The notes beneath the pieces were generated by a model, which had not been told where the DNA came from, did not search any database, and saw nothing but the letters and a program-made list of their open reading frames with translations. This document shows positions 1 through 6,455 of a stretch of 13,578 nt of DNA, piece by piece. Origin of the DNA: G963674505 sp964575975 (GTDB lineage: Bacteria > Desulfobacterota > Desulfobacteria > Desulfobacterales > SKZT01); assembly GCA_964575975.1 (NCBI GenBank), contig CAZNTU010000149.1:1-13578 (forward strand). The letters run 5' to 3'. How positions within the stretch are numbered: the first letter of the stretch is position 1; the number at the start of each line of letters is the position of its first letter. The position numbers were made by a program, and so were the translations under genes.

Positions 1-87
1 AACCAATAACCAATAACCAATCAACCAATAACCAATAACCAATCAACCAATAACGAATAACCAATCAACCAATAACGAATAACCAAT
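1..87. repeat. AACCAAT heptamer minisatellite in 22-bp higher-order units
   Basis: The first 87 bases are four head-to-tail copies of a 22-bp unit made of three AACCAAT-type heptamers plus one extra C. Copies 1 and 2 are identical. Copies 3 and 4 share one change in the middle heptamer (AACGAAT), and copy 4 ends before its final C. The array runs off the left edge, so its full size is unknown. Its last base is the first base of the stop triplet of the GH57 gene, so it lies directly 3' of that gene. There are no unique spacers, so it is not a CRISPR. It resembles intergenic short heptanucleotide tandem repeats known from several bacteria; any function is unknown. Confidence 0.95.
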
Positions 88-2507
88 TATGGCATCCGGA
101 TATGCAATTTCTCGCAAATCCTTTCCGCCGTGCTTGTCCAGCCGGCGGCGGCCTTGTCGCCCTTTCGCGCTTTTCGTCCGTATTCGGCGAACTTTCGTCG
201 GGTGACGTCGTAGAAAATATTTTGGAGAGTCCGCAGGTTCACGTCGAAGGGCAAGCGATAGACCAGGTCTATGCTGTCGTCGATTCGTTTCATGAATTCG
301 AGGTCCTCCGGGCGTTTGTCGAACCAGAGCGCCTTGGACTCGAGGTTTTTCCGAAGGGTGTACTCCAGCGAATCGGCGTCCAAGGGTATCCCGGCAAGGT
401 CGGCCTCGTTGAGCAACCCTTGAATGTTGTCGTGGTCCAGGATCTCGCGGCCGAACTCGGCTTTCAGGCTTCCGTTCAAAGCCAGTTTTCCCGCGTAGTG
501 CAGCGCCGGGGGACAAGGAGCGGACGAGCCGTTCAGAAATCTCATCAAGGGTACGTTCTGCCGATATAGTTGGTTGTAGACCCGCAAAGCGTCGTCCACT
601 TTGCTCTGCAAAATCGAATTGATGATTTTGCGTTTACCGTCCCGAAGAAGCGAATTGAGCGAATAGATGGAATTCTCGAAGAAGCGGTCCAGTTTGCGAA
701 GGATTTCCGTGAACTCGGCCCGGTCGAACCGGTCGGACAGGAATTGGCCCAGTTCGTCGAAATCCCGGTCGGGGCGTTTCTCCCCGACGCCGCAACTGAG
801 ATTGTGATCTCCCACGTACAGGACGGCAAACCGAAGGTCCGCCGATTCCAGGGTAATTCCCGAAGTAATTTCCAATCGTCCCGCGCTCAGCCTGGCCGTG
901 CCGGCTTCGGCCGAGATTCGGTCGTCCCCGCGAATATGGTAGCTGTAAAGCTTGGTTTCGTCCGCGTAATCTTCGAAAAGCGAGCTGATCGCGTAATGGG
1001 CGGCAATGCCCTTCAAATCCACCACCGCCGGCTTGACCATGCTTTCGTAAATGCGCTTTCCGTCCCCGAGCGCCGGAATGTTGCTCTTCGCCTCCTCCAT
1101 TTTTTGCAGAAATGCCTTTTCGAAATCCTTGTCGAACATCTCGGAGCAAAGTTGAAGAATTCTCCCGGCGTACTGGACGACCTGCACCGTTTCGATCCGG
1201 GAGAGTTCGTTGAAAAACCATCCGCAGCTGGTGTACATGAGCATGGCATGGCGTTGAATCTCGAGAAGCTTCAATATCCGGACCTCGTCGATCGGGCCGA
1301 TCGATTTTTTGGCGCGACTTTTCAGGAAGGTGCCGACGTTTTCCAGCGAGCGGTCCCGGACAATCTCGATATAGTCGTTTCGAACTTTCCAAGGGTCCGC
1401 GAAATAGGACCTCATCTGCTTTTCGAAAAACGGGGCCACATTGTCCCGCAGGAGATCCAGGGCCTCCCGGAGCGGTTTGCGCCACTGCTGGTTCTGTCCC
1501 GGCTCGCTGCCGCAGCCGCAATCGCCGCGCCATCGCTCGACGCCGTGAAAACAGCTCCAGGACGTATTTTCGAAAATTTCCACTTCGATTTCCGGAGGGT
1601 GTTTTTCCAGGTATTCCCCGTAGTTGGTCAGAATGGCCAGTTTTTCGTCTTCGATGAACTTCATGGCGTACGCGAGGGCCATGTCCCCGAAGCGGCTGTG
1701 ATGTCCGTAGCTTTCGCCGTCGGTGGCGATATGCACCAGCTGGTCTTGGTCCCGGTCCACGAAACCGTCGGCCAAACGCCTGGCGAAGCCCTCCCCGTTT
1801 TTCAGCAAGTCCTCGAAGGCCACGGCCCGGGATATGGGGCCGTCGTAGAAAAAGATCGCGATTTCCCTGCCTCCGGGAAGCTTTTGAACGTAGGTTTTCT
1901 TCGGGTCGATCTCCCCTCCCCTGACGTCCCGCCACTCTTTTTCCCCGATTTTCCTGATCCTGGCGGCCTGGTAGGGGGTCAGGACCGTGAAGTCGATTCC
2001 CAGCTCAGCCATGATCTCCAGGCATTCGACATCCACGGCGGTTTCCGGGAGCCACATGCCTTCGGGGTCGCGGTCGTATCGGCTTTCGAAATCGCGGATG
2101 CCCCAGAGTACCTGGGTGTACTTGTCCCGGCTGTTGGCCAAAGGGAGGATCATATGGTTGTAGGCCTGGGCCATGGCCGACCCGTGTCCCGAGAATCTCT
2201 TCATGCTGTTGCGGTCCGCCTCCAGGATCGCCTGGTAGACGTCGGGAGTGTGATACTCCATCCAGGAAAGAAGCGTGGGGCCGAAATTGAAGCTCATTTT
2301 CTCGTAATTGTTGACAATGGCGGTGATTTTTCCCTGATCGTCCTGGATGCGGGAATACGCGTTCGCGGCGTAGCATTCGGCGGTCACGCGCTGGTTCCAG
2401 TCATGGTAGGGATGCGCGGAATCCTGGACCTCCACGGCCTCAAGCCAGGCGTTTTCCCTGGGAGGCTGATAGAAATGCCCGTGAATGCAGATGTATCTAT
2501 CCGCCAT
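87..2507 (-). CDS. Glycoside hydrolase family 57 protein with DUF3536 domain
   Basis: 806 residues if started at the ATG at 2507, which has AGGA about 9 nt upstream. The reading frame stays open further upstream, but that extension lies inside treZ and is not GH57-like. The N-terminus opens with the GH57 motif HGHFYQP (residues 9-15). GMWLPETAVD holds the expected nucleophile Glu (about E155), and the motif around IATDGESYGHH holds the expected acid Asp (about D263). The middle and C-terminal parts match the DUF3536 family that follows GH57 domains in such proteins. There is no signal peptide, so it should be cytoplasmic. GH57 enzymes act on alpha-glucans (amylase, branching or 4-alpha-glucanotransferase); the exact reaction of the DUF3536 subgroup is not known to me. 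The start overlaps the treZ end by 11 bp, so the two are likely co-translated in glycogen or malto-oligosaccharide use. Confidence 0.93.
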   Translation of the reverse strand: MADRYICIHGHFYQPPRENAWLEAVEVQDSAHPYHDWNQRVTAECYAANAYSRIQDDQGKITAIVNNYEKMSFNFGPTLLSWMEYHTPDVYQAILEADRNSMKRFSGHGSAMAQAYNHMILPLANSRDKYTQVLWGIRDFESRYDRDPEGMWLPETAVDVECLEIMAELGIDFTVLTPYQAARIRKIGEKEWRDVRGGEIDPKKTYVQKLPGGREIAIFFYDGPISRAVAFEDLLKNGEGFARRLADGFVDRDQDQLVHIATDGESYGHHSRFGDMALAYAMKFIEDEKLAILTNYGEYLEKHPPEIEVEIFENTSWSCFHGVERWRGDCGCGSEPGQNQQWRKPLREALDLLRDNVAPFFEKQMRSYFADPWKVRNDYIEIVRDRSLENVGTFLKSRAKKSIGPIDEVRILKLLEIQRHAMLMYTSCGWFFNELSRIETVQVVQYAGRILQLCSEMFDKDFEKAFLQKMEEAKSNIPALGDGKRIYESMVKPAVVDLKGIAAHYAISSLFEDYADETKLYSYHIRGDDRISAEAGTARLSAGRLEITSGITLESADLRFAVLYVGDHNLSCGVGEKRPDRDFDELGQFLSDRFDRAEFTEILRKLDRFFENSIYSLNSLLRDGKRKIINSILQSKVDDALRVYNQLYRQNVPLMRFLNGSSAPCPPALHYAGKLALNGSLKAEFGREILDHDNIQGLLNEADLAGIPLDADSLEYTLRKNLESKALWFDKRPEDLEFMKRIDDSIDLVYRLPFDVNLRTLQNIFYDVTRRKFAEYGRKARKGDKAAAGWTSTAERICEKLHIRMP

Positions 2508-3870
2508 GGCGCATTTCCTTTCTTGTTTCGAAAGGGGGTCTTCGCCTGAAAAACAAAGCCAGGCCGTCGGGCGGAAGGTCGAAAACGGCTTTGGAATCGG
2601 AGGCCAATTTTTCCGGAAATACGCTTCCGGGTCCTTCCCATTTTTTTTCCCACGAATCCATGATTTTTTCCCACCGGCCCTCCGGGACCGACAATCTCGC
2701 CTCCCCTGAATCGGCGCCGAACCTGAAGACGCCAAACGCCTCGTCGATATTGCTCCAGCGATGGACGAGCAAGATCCGTTCTTTCTCGTAGACTTCCACG
2801 TTCATGTTTTTCTTGCTTAATTGCGAAAGGCTGTCGATGCTTTTTCGCAGTTCCATGAGTTTCCTGTGAAAATCGAGAAGTATTTTATGGCTGCCGTTTT
2901 TTTTCAGTTCGTGTCGCAGCTTGCAAAGAAGAAACGTTTTCTCGTCTTGGGGGTCGGGGGGCTCGCCCGCCCATTTGAAGGATTCGAATTCCTTGGCTCT
3001 TCCTTTGCGGACGGACTCCACCAGGTCCGGGTCGGTATGGCTGACGAAGTATTGGAAAGGCGCGGTTTCGCCGTATTCGTCGCCCATGAACAACAAGGGG
3101 ACGAAGGGGGACAGGAGCACGAGTCCCGCAGCCAGTTTCAGCTGTTCGAACGAGACCAGGGCGCCGAGTCTTTCCCCTAGCATTCGGTTGCCTATTTGGT
3201 CGTGGTTCTGGCCGAACACCACCAATTGCTCCGCCGGAATGTTCCGGGAGGAATTGCCGTGCTTGCGGCCGCGAAATTCGGAATACTGGCCGGAATAGAC
3301 GTATCCTTCCCTCCAGGCCTTCGCGAAATCGTGCAGTCCTTCGAAATCGACGTAATATCCCGAACTTTCGTTCGTGAGCATGACATGGAGGCAGTGATGG
3401 AAATCGTCGTTCCATTGGCCGTCCAGACCGAATCCCCCCAGCTCGCGGGGGCGTATCACGCGGGTGTCGTTGAGGGAGCTTTCCGCTATGCAATGGATGA
3501 TGCGATTCGATTTTTCCGCTACGCGATGGACCGCCATGCCCAAGTCCTCCAGAAAAGGAACGGCCGAAAAGTCCAGAATGGCGTGTATCGCGTCCAGCCG
3601 GAGGGCGTCGATCCGGAATTCGGAAACCCAGTGAAGAGCGTTTTCGATGAAAAACCGGCGGACATGGTCGCTTCCGGGACCGTCGAAATTGACGGACTCC
3701 CCCCACGGGGTTTTGTAGAAATCGGTGAAATAGGGACCGAATTTTTTGCAATAGTTGCCCTCGGGTCCCAAGTGGTTGTAAACGACGTCGAGCACGACCG
3801 CCAAGCCTTCCGCGTGGCATGCGTCCACGAGACGCTTCAACCCCTCGATTCCGCCGTAGGTGGTTTGGAC
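2497..3870 (-). CDS. treZ: Malto-oligosyltrehalose trehalohydrolase, 5'-truncated by assembly gap
   Basis: TreZ (GH13) hydrolyses the bond next to the terminal trehalosyl unit of malto-oligosyltrehalose and releases trehalose, after TreY. About 457 residues are visible, and the frame is open into the N-run, beginning VQTTYGGIEGLKRLVDACHA. Recognisable GH13/TreZ blocks follow: LDVVYNHLGPEGNY, DALRLDAIHAILD with the nucleophile Asp (near 3592-3594), IAESSLND with the acid Glu (near 3481-3483), the NHDQIGNR block, and LLFMGDEYGE followed by PFQYFVSHTDPDLVESVRKGR, which is typical of TreZ. Family members are about 580-620 residues, so roughly 130-150 N-terminal residues (the CBM48-like domain and the start of the barrel) are missing. 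An internal TTG at 3840 is not a real start. The 3' end overlaps the GH57 gene. No treY is in the window. Confidence 0.93.
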   Translation of the reverse strand, partial: VQTTYGGIEGLKRLVDACHAEGLAVVLDVVYNHLGPEGNYCKKFGPYFTDFYKTPWGESVNFDGPGSDHVRRFFIENALHWVSEFRIDALRLDAIHAILDFSAVPFLEDLGMAVHRVAEKSNRIIHCIAESSLNDTRVIRPRELGGFGLDGQWNDDFHHCLHVMLTNESSGYYVDFEGLHDFAKAWREGYVYSGQYSEFRGRKHGNSSRNIPAEQLVVFGQNHDQIGNRMLGERLGALVSFEQLKLAAGLVLLSPFVPLLFMGDEYGETAPFQYFVSHTDPDLVESVRKGRAKEFESFKWAGEPPDPQDEKTFLLCKLRHELKKNGSHKILLDFHRKLMELRKSIDSLSQLSKKNMNVEVYEKERILLVHRWSNIDEAFGVFRFGADSGEARLSVPEGRWEKIMDSWEKKWEGPGSVFPEKLASDSKAVFDLPPDGLALFFRRRPPFETRKEMRHGG

Positions 3871-3970
3871 NNNNNNNNNNNNNNNNNNNNNNNNNNNNNN
3901 NNNNNNNNNNNNNNNNNNNNNNNNNNNNNNNNNNNNNNNNNNNNNNNNNNNNNNNNNNNNNNNNNNNNNN
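3871..3970. other. Assembly gap (100 Ns)
   Basis: Exactly 100 ambiguous bases, the usual placeholder for a scaffold join of unknown length. The missing treZ N-terminus needs roughly 400 nt or more. The sequence just right of the Ns does not read as TreZ in any frame I checked. The true gap is therefore probably larger than 100 bp, or the join is wrong. The order and orientation of the genes on the two sides should be treated as unproven. Confidence 0.98.
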
Positions 3971-4007
3971 TTCCCCGACGAATAAGACTTTATGATTGAA
4001 GGCTCGG

Positions 4008-4070
4008 AACGGTATCGTCGATTCGGGCGAACCCGATCCCTTGAATTGGGACACGGACGGGGACGATATA
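4008..4070 (+). pseudogene. Fragment of a thrombospondin type 3 (Ca-binding) repeat
   Basis: On the plus strand, between the gap and the Uma2 gene, one frame encodes NGIVDSGEPDPLNWDTDGDD. This matches the acidic pattern of bacterial TSP3-type calcium-binding repeats (DxDGxxDxxExDPxxxDTDGDG). An in-frame TGA lies just upstream (3993-3995), and the frame loses any resemblance once it runs into the antisense of the Uma2 gene. It is therefore at best a shard of a larger secreted or surface protein gene, either decayed or cut by the assembly join. The match is short and the call rests on pattern only. Confidence 0.4.
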
Positions 4071-4081
4071 AAGGCTCGTTT

Positions 4082-4564
4082 CTACGCCTCGACTTCGATT
4101 TTAAGGGCCATCCGAGGGTACAGACTCGATGTCTCCAACTTACCTTCTCCGTCGAAAAAGCGCAGGTTGCCGTCCTCGTCGCAGAGCCAGTATTCCATCG
4201 CCCCCTTCGCTATATACAGGTCTCTCTTTTCCATCATTTCCGCTTCGCGGTTGGACGGGGACATGATCTCCACGCAGATTTCCGGCGCCTCCCGGTACGG
4301 GGTGTCGCCCCTGTTTCTTCCCAAAAAGGAGGCGGAAGCCCACGCGACGTCGGCGACTTTCACCCCTTTCGGCGTATCGACCGAGCATTCGGTCAGAACC
4401 GTCCCGTTTTTCATCATCGTCATCAGAAAATATGCGATCTTCGTCTGGATGTTGCCATGTCGATTGGACGCCGGGCTCATCACGATGTTCCCCCATTCGT
4501 TCATTTCGATTTTGTAGGGCAGGTCGCGTAAAGTCTTGTCCTGGCATATTTGGTTCCATTCCAT
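4082..4564 (-). CDS. Uma2 family (DUF820) putative restriction-like endonuclease
   Basis: 160 residues from the ATG at 4564 (MEWNQICQDK...). This start is chosen over the upstream in-frame ATG at 4612 and TTG at 4633 because a perfect Shine-Dalgarno (AAGGTGA, 4570-4576) sits 5 nt before it. The N-terminal pattern MxWxxICxxxxLxDLPYKIExNEWG is also how relatives of this subgroup begin. The family has a PD-(D/E)XK-like nuclease fold. Visible signatures are MSPASNRHG, the VADVAWAS strand (Asp), PEICVEIMSPSN (Glu), and YWLCDEDGN near the end. Uma2 genes occur in many copies in environmental bacteria and are often linked to mobile or variable regions. Their biological role is unresolved, and nuclease activity here is inferred from the family only. 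It stands alone between gene remnants. Confidence 0.9.
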   Translation of the reverse strand: MEWNQICQDKTLRDLPYKIEMNEWGNIVMSPASNRHGNIQTKIAYFLMTMMKNGTVLTECSVDTPKGVKVADVAWASASFLGRNRGDTPYREAPEICVEIMSPSNREAEMMEKRDLYIAKGAMEYWLCDEDGNLRFFDGEGKLETSSLYPRMALKIEVEA

Positions 4565-4569
4565 TTGTT

Positions 4570-4576
4570 TCACCTT
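4570..4576 (-). promoter_or_regulatory. Shine-Dalgarno deciding the Uma2 start
   Basis: On the minus strand the bases read AAGGTGA, complementary to the 3' end of 16S rRNA, with a 5-nt spacer to the ATG at 4564. The alternative upstream starts have no comparable site. Confidence 0.75.
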
Positions 4577-4694
4577 GAGCCGATATTCCGGAAAATTTGT
4601 TTTTTCGAACATTGCCACTATTTCGAATCGCAATGCATTGCCGGAATATTATCAAAAACCAGCGACGAGCGAAAGCCGGAAATCGCGTTTCCCT

Positions 4695-4814
4695 CGATTC
4701 GGCGGCAATCCGTTTGCCGTATTTTCGGGCGAACACCTGGGTGAATTCCGCCCCGAAAAAGCCGATGGAGGCCGAGCAGTAGACCCAGATCGGGAGGACC
4801 GCGAACGAGTCATT
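4695..4814 (-). pseudogene. 3' remnant of a YihY/BrkB-family inner membrane protein gene
   Basis: An open stretch of about 40 codons encodes IWVYCSASIGFFGAEFTQVF followed by ARKYGKRIAAES. This closely follows the last transmembrane helix and tail of YihY/virulence factor BrkB family proteins (pattern LLWVYYSAQIxxFGAEFTxVYARRYG). The frame is closed immediately upstream by a TGA (4815-4817). No sequence resembling the preceding five helices is found before the kinase gene at 4947, so the gene has lost about 85% of its length. Downstream, the frame runs on without resemblance into the Uma2 region. The remnant occupies most of the otherwise unexplained 380-bp spacer between the Uma2 gene and the REC-kinase gene. 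The call rests on pattern memory of the family, not on a search. Confidence 0.55.
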
Positions 4815-4915
4815 TCATGGTAGAAAAACATCGGTTGCCTGCGCGGAACGCTGTCGGCATTTATTCACGAATTACCCAACGGTCTTCTCGGGTGAACGAG
4901 TCGTGGGTCGGGCAG

Positions 4916-4931
4916 GTCGGACTTGTCCGAC
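4916..4931. repeat. 16-nt inverted repeat GTCGGAC-TT-GTCCGAC
   Basis: Seven-base perfect arms flank two bases, about 16 nt beyond the stop of the REC-kinase gene. Neighbouring bases repeat the GGTCGG core in 9-nt steps (4907-4912 and 4915-4920), so it may be a short piece of a degenerate GTCGGAC-type intergenic repeat. On the minus strand no T-tract follows, so it is not a canonical intrinsic terminator, although its position after the operon would suit one. The rest of 4818-4946 shows nothing I recognise. Confidence 0.5.
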
Positions 4932-4946
4932 GAGGCGAAGCTCTTT

Positions 4947-6455
4947 TCAATTCCCCGGCTTGGGGACTTCCAACGTTACGACGCATCCTTTCCCAGGCTC
5001 GCTTTGTATCTCGAAGCGACCGCCCATGAACCCGATTCGCTCCTCGATGTTGAAAAGCCCGAATCCGGCAATGCTTCCGTCCCTCGACTGGAACTGCGCC
5101 GGGTCGCACCCTTGGCCTTTGTCTTCGACGCGGATACGGATGCTTTCGCCTTGGTTGCACGCGTCCACGACGGCGGAGTCGGTCCCCGAATGCTTTACGG
5201 CATTGAACAGCAGTTCCCTGACCGCGCGATACAGCAAGGATGCGAGTGCCGGGGAGTCCGGTTCCGACTCGCCGCGGGTTTTGAACTCCACTTTGAATCC
5301 GTGTTTCGCCTCCATGTCCTTGGTCAGCCAGTCCAGCGCGGCGAACAGGCCGCTTTGGTGCAGCACGGGCGGGCTCAGTTCGTGGGACAGGGAACGGCAC
5401 TTGTTCAGGCATTCGTCGATCAACCGATCGCACGAGCGAACCTTTCCTCGTAGAAAAGCGTTGTGTTCGACTTCCTCCATCAGCATTTGGAGATGAAACC
5501 GAATGGCCGCGAGATGTTGCTGCAAATCGTCGTGCAAAATCAAGGCGATCTTTTTTCTTTCCCGGTCTTCGGTTTCGGAAAGCTCCAGCGCGAGCCGCCG
5601 GAGTTGCGATGCGCGCTTTTCGACCGTGGCGGTGCGTTCGGCCACCTTCTCTTCCAGCATTGCGTTGTAATTTAAAAGCGCTTCCTCGGCGCGTCGTTTT
5701 TCTGTAACGTCGTGAAAAACCAGCACCGCCCCGACGACGCTCCCGGCCGCGTCGAGAATGGGCGCCGCGCTGTCCTCCACGGGCACGAGGCGGCCGTCCC
5801 TTGAGACAAGCGCGGCGTGGTTGGCCAACGGCACGATACGCTTCTCGCGAAGGACGACTTCCACCGGGTCGCCCAAATCCCGGCCGTCTTTTTCGTTCAC
5901 GATTCGAAAAACTTCGGGTACCGGCCGTCCGATGGACTCCTCTGCCTTCCAGCCGGTCAGCGATTCGGCCACGGGATTCATGAAATCGACGCGACCGTCG
6001 GCACCGGCGGCGATCACGGCATCGCCGATGCTGGTAAGAGTCACGCGAAGCCACTCCCGTTGCTCTCGTATTTGCCGGTCCGTTTTATGCTTGTACAGTG
6101 CCAGCTCGATCTGCGTGACAAGTTCCCGTTCCTCGAACGGTTTCAATATATATCCGAAAGGCCCGGTCAGCTTCGCTCGATTCAGGGTGGCGGTGTCCGA
6201 ATGGGCTGTCAGGTAGACGATAGGTACGTCTTGACGGCATTGGATATCCCGCGCGGCTTCGATGCCGTCCATTTTGCCCTCCAGCCGAATGTCCATCAGC
6301 ACAAGATTCGGACAAAAATCGCGGGCCATCCTGACCGCCTTCTCGCCGTCCGCCGCGATTCCGGCTACGGCGTATCCCAACCGTTGAAGTTTGCTCGCGA
6401 GGTCCTCCGCTACGATAGCCTCGTCTTCGACGATCAGAATCTTGCTTTTATTCAT
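4947..6455 (-). CDS. REC-PAS-HisKA_3 hybrid: receiver-fronted NarL-type sensor kinase
   Basis: 502 residues. The ATG at 6455 overlaps the preceding stop (ATGA) and has GGAG 8 nt upstream; the longer open frame above it lies inside the previous gene. Residues 1-120 form a complete receiver domain: acidic pocket E10/D11, phospho-acceptor D55 in LVLMDIRLEG, T83 and K105. Residues 130-255 are a PAS domain ending FHDVTEKRRAEEAL, followed by a coiled coil (260-295). A HisKA_3 dimerisation domain holds H308 in ERKKIALILHDDLQQ. The HATPase_c domain has the N box at N418, the DKGQG loop (D445) and GFGLFNIEERI. No transmembrane segment is present, so it is cytoplasmic. The layout suggests that it takes phosphate on D55 from the adjacent HisKA_2 kinase and then controls, or acts as, a second kinase toward a NarL-type regulator not in this window. 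Confidence 0.93.
   Translation of the reverse strand: MNKSKILIVEDEAIVAEDLASKLQRLGYAVAGIAADGEKAVRMARDFCPNLVLMDIRLEGKMDGIEAARDIQCRQDVPIVYLTAHSDTATLNRAKLTGPFGYILKPFEERELVTQIELALYKHKTDRQIREQREWLRVTLTSIGDAVIAAGADGRVDFMNPVAESLTGWKAEESIGRPVPEVFRIVNEKDGRDLGDPVEVVLREKRIVPLANHAALVSRDGRLVPVEDSAAPILDAAGSVVGAVLVFHDVTEKRRAEEALLNYNAMLEEKVAERTATVEKRASQLRRLALELSETEDRERKKIALILHDDLQQHLAAIRFHLQMLMEEVEHNAFLRGKVRSCDRLIDECLNKCRSLSHELSPPVLHQSGLFAALDWLTKDMEAKHGFKVEFKTRGESEPDSPALASLLYRAVRELLFNAVKHSGTDSAVVDACNQGESIRIRVEDKGQGCDPAQFQSRDGSIAGFGLFNIEERIGFMGGRFEIQSEPGKGCVVTLEVPKPGN

Noticed and set aside
1..87. Possible CRISPR array
   Set aside because: The repeats are direct head-to-tail copies with no unique spacers, and no cas genes are nearby.
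570..2549. Long plus-strand open frame opposite the GH57 gene
   Set aside because: It has no recognisable domain and mirrors the high-GC codon pattern of the well-supported minus-strand GH57 gene.
2885..4054. Minus-strand frame running across the N-run (MSQFKGSGSPES...)
   Set aside because: It depends on the arbitrary length of the N-run, is out of frame with treZ, and its left part is a shadow of treZ.
4082..4564. Toxin-antitoxin or defence system around the Uma2 gene
   Set aside because: There is no partner gene, methyltransferase or antitoxin beside it, only remnants and the assembly gap.
4565..4633. Longer N-terminus for the Uma2 protein (starts at 4612 or 4633)
   Set aside because: Weak ribosome sites and a non-family-like extension; the ATG at 4564 has a perfect Shine-Dalgarno.
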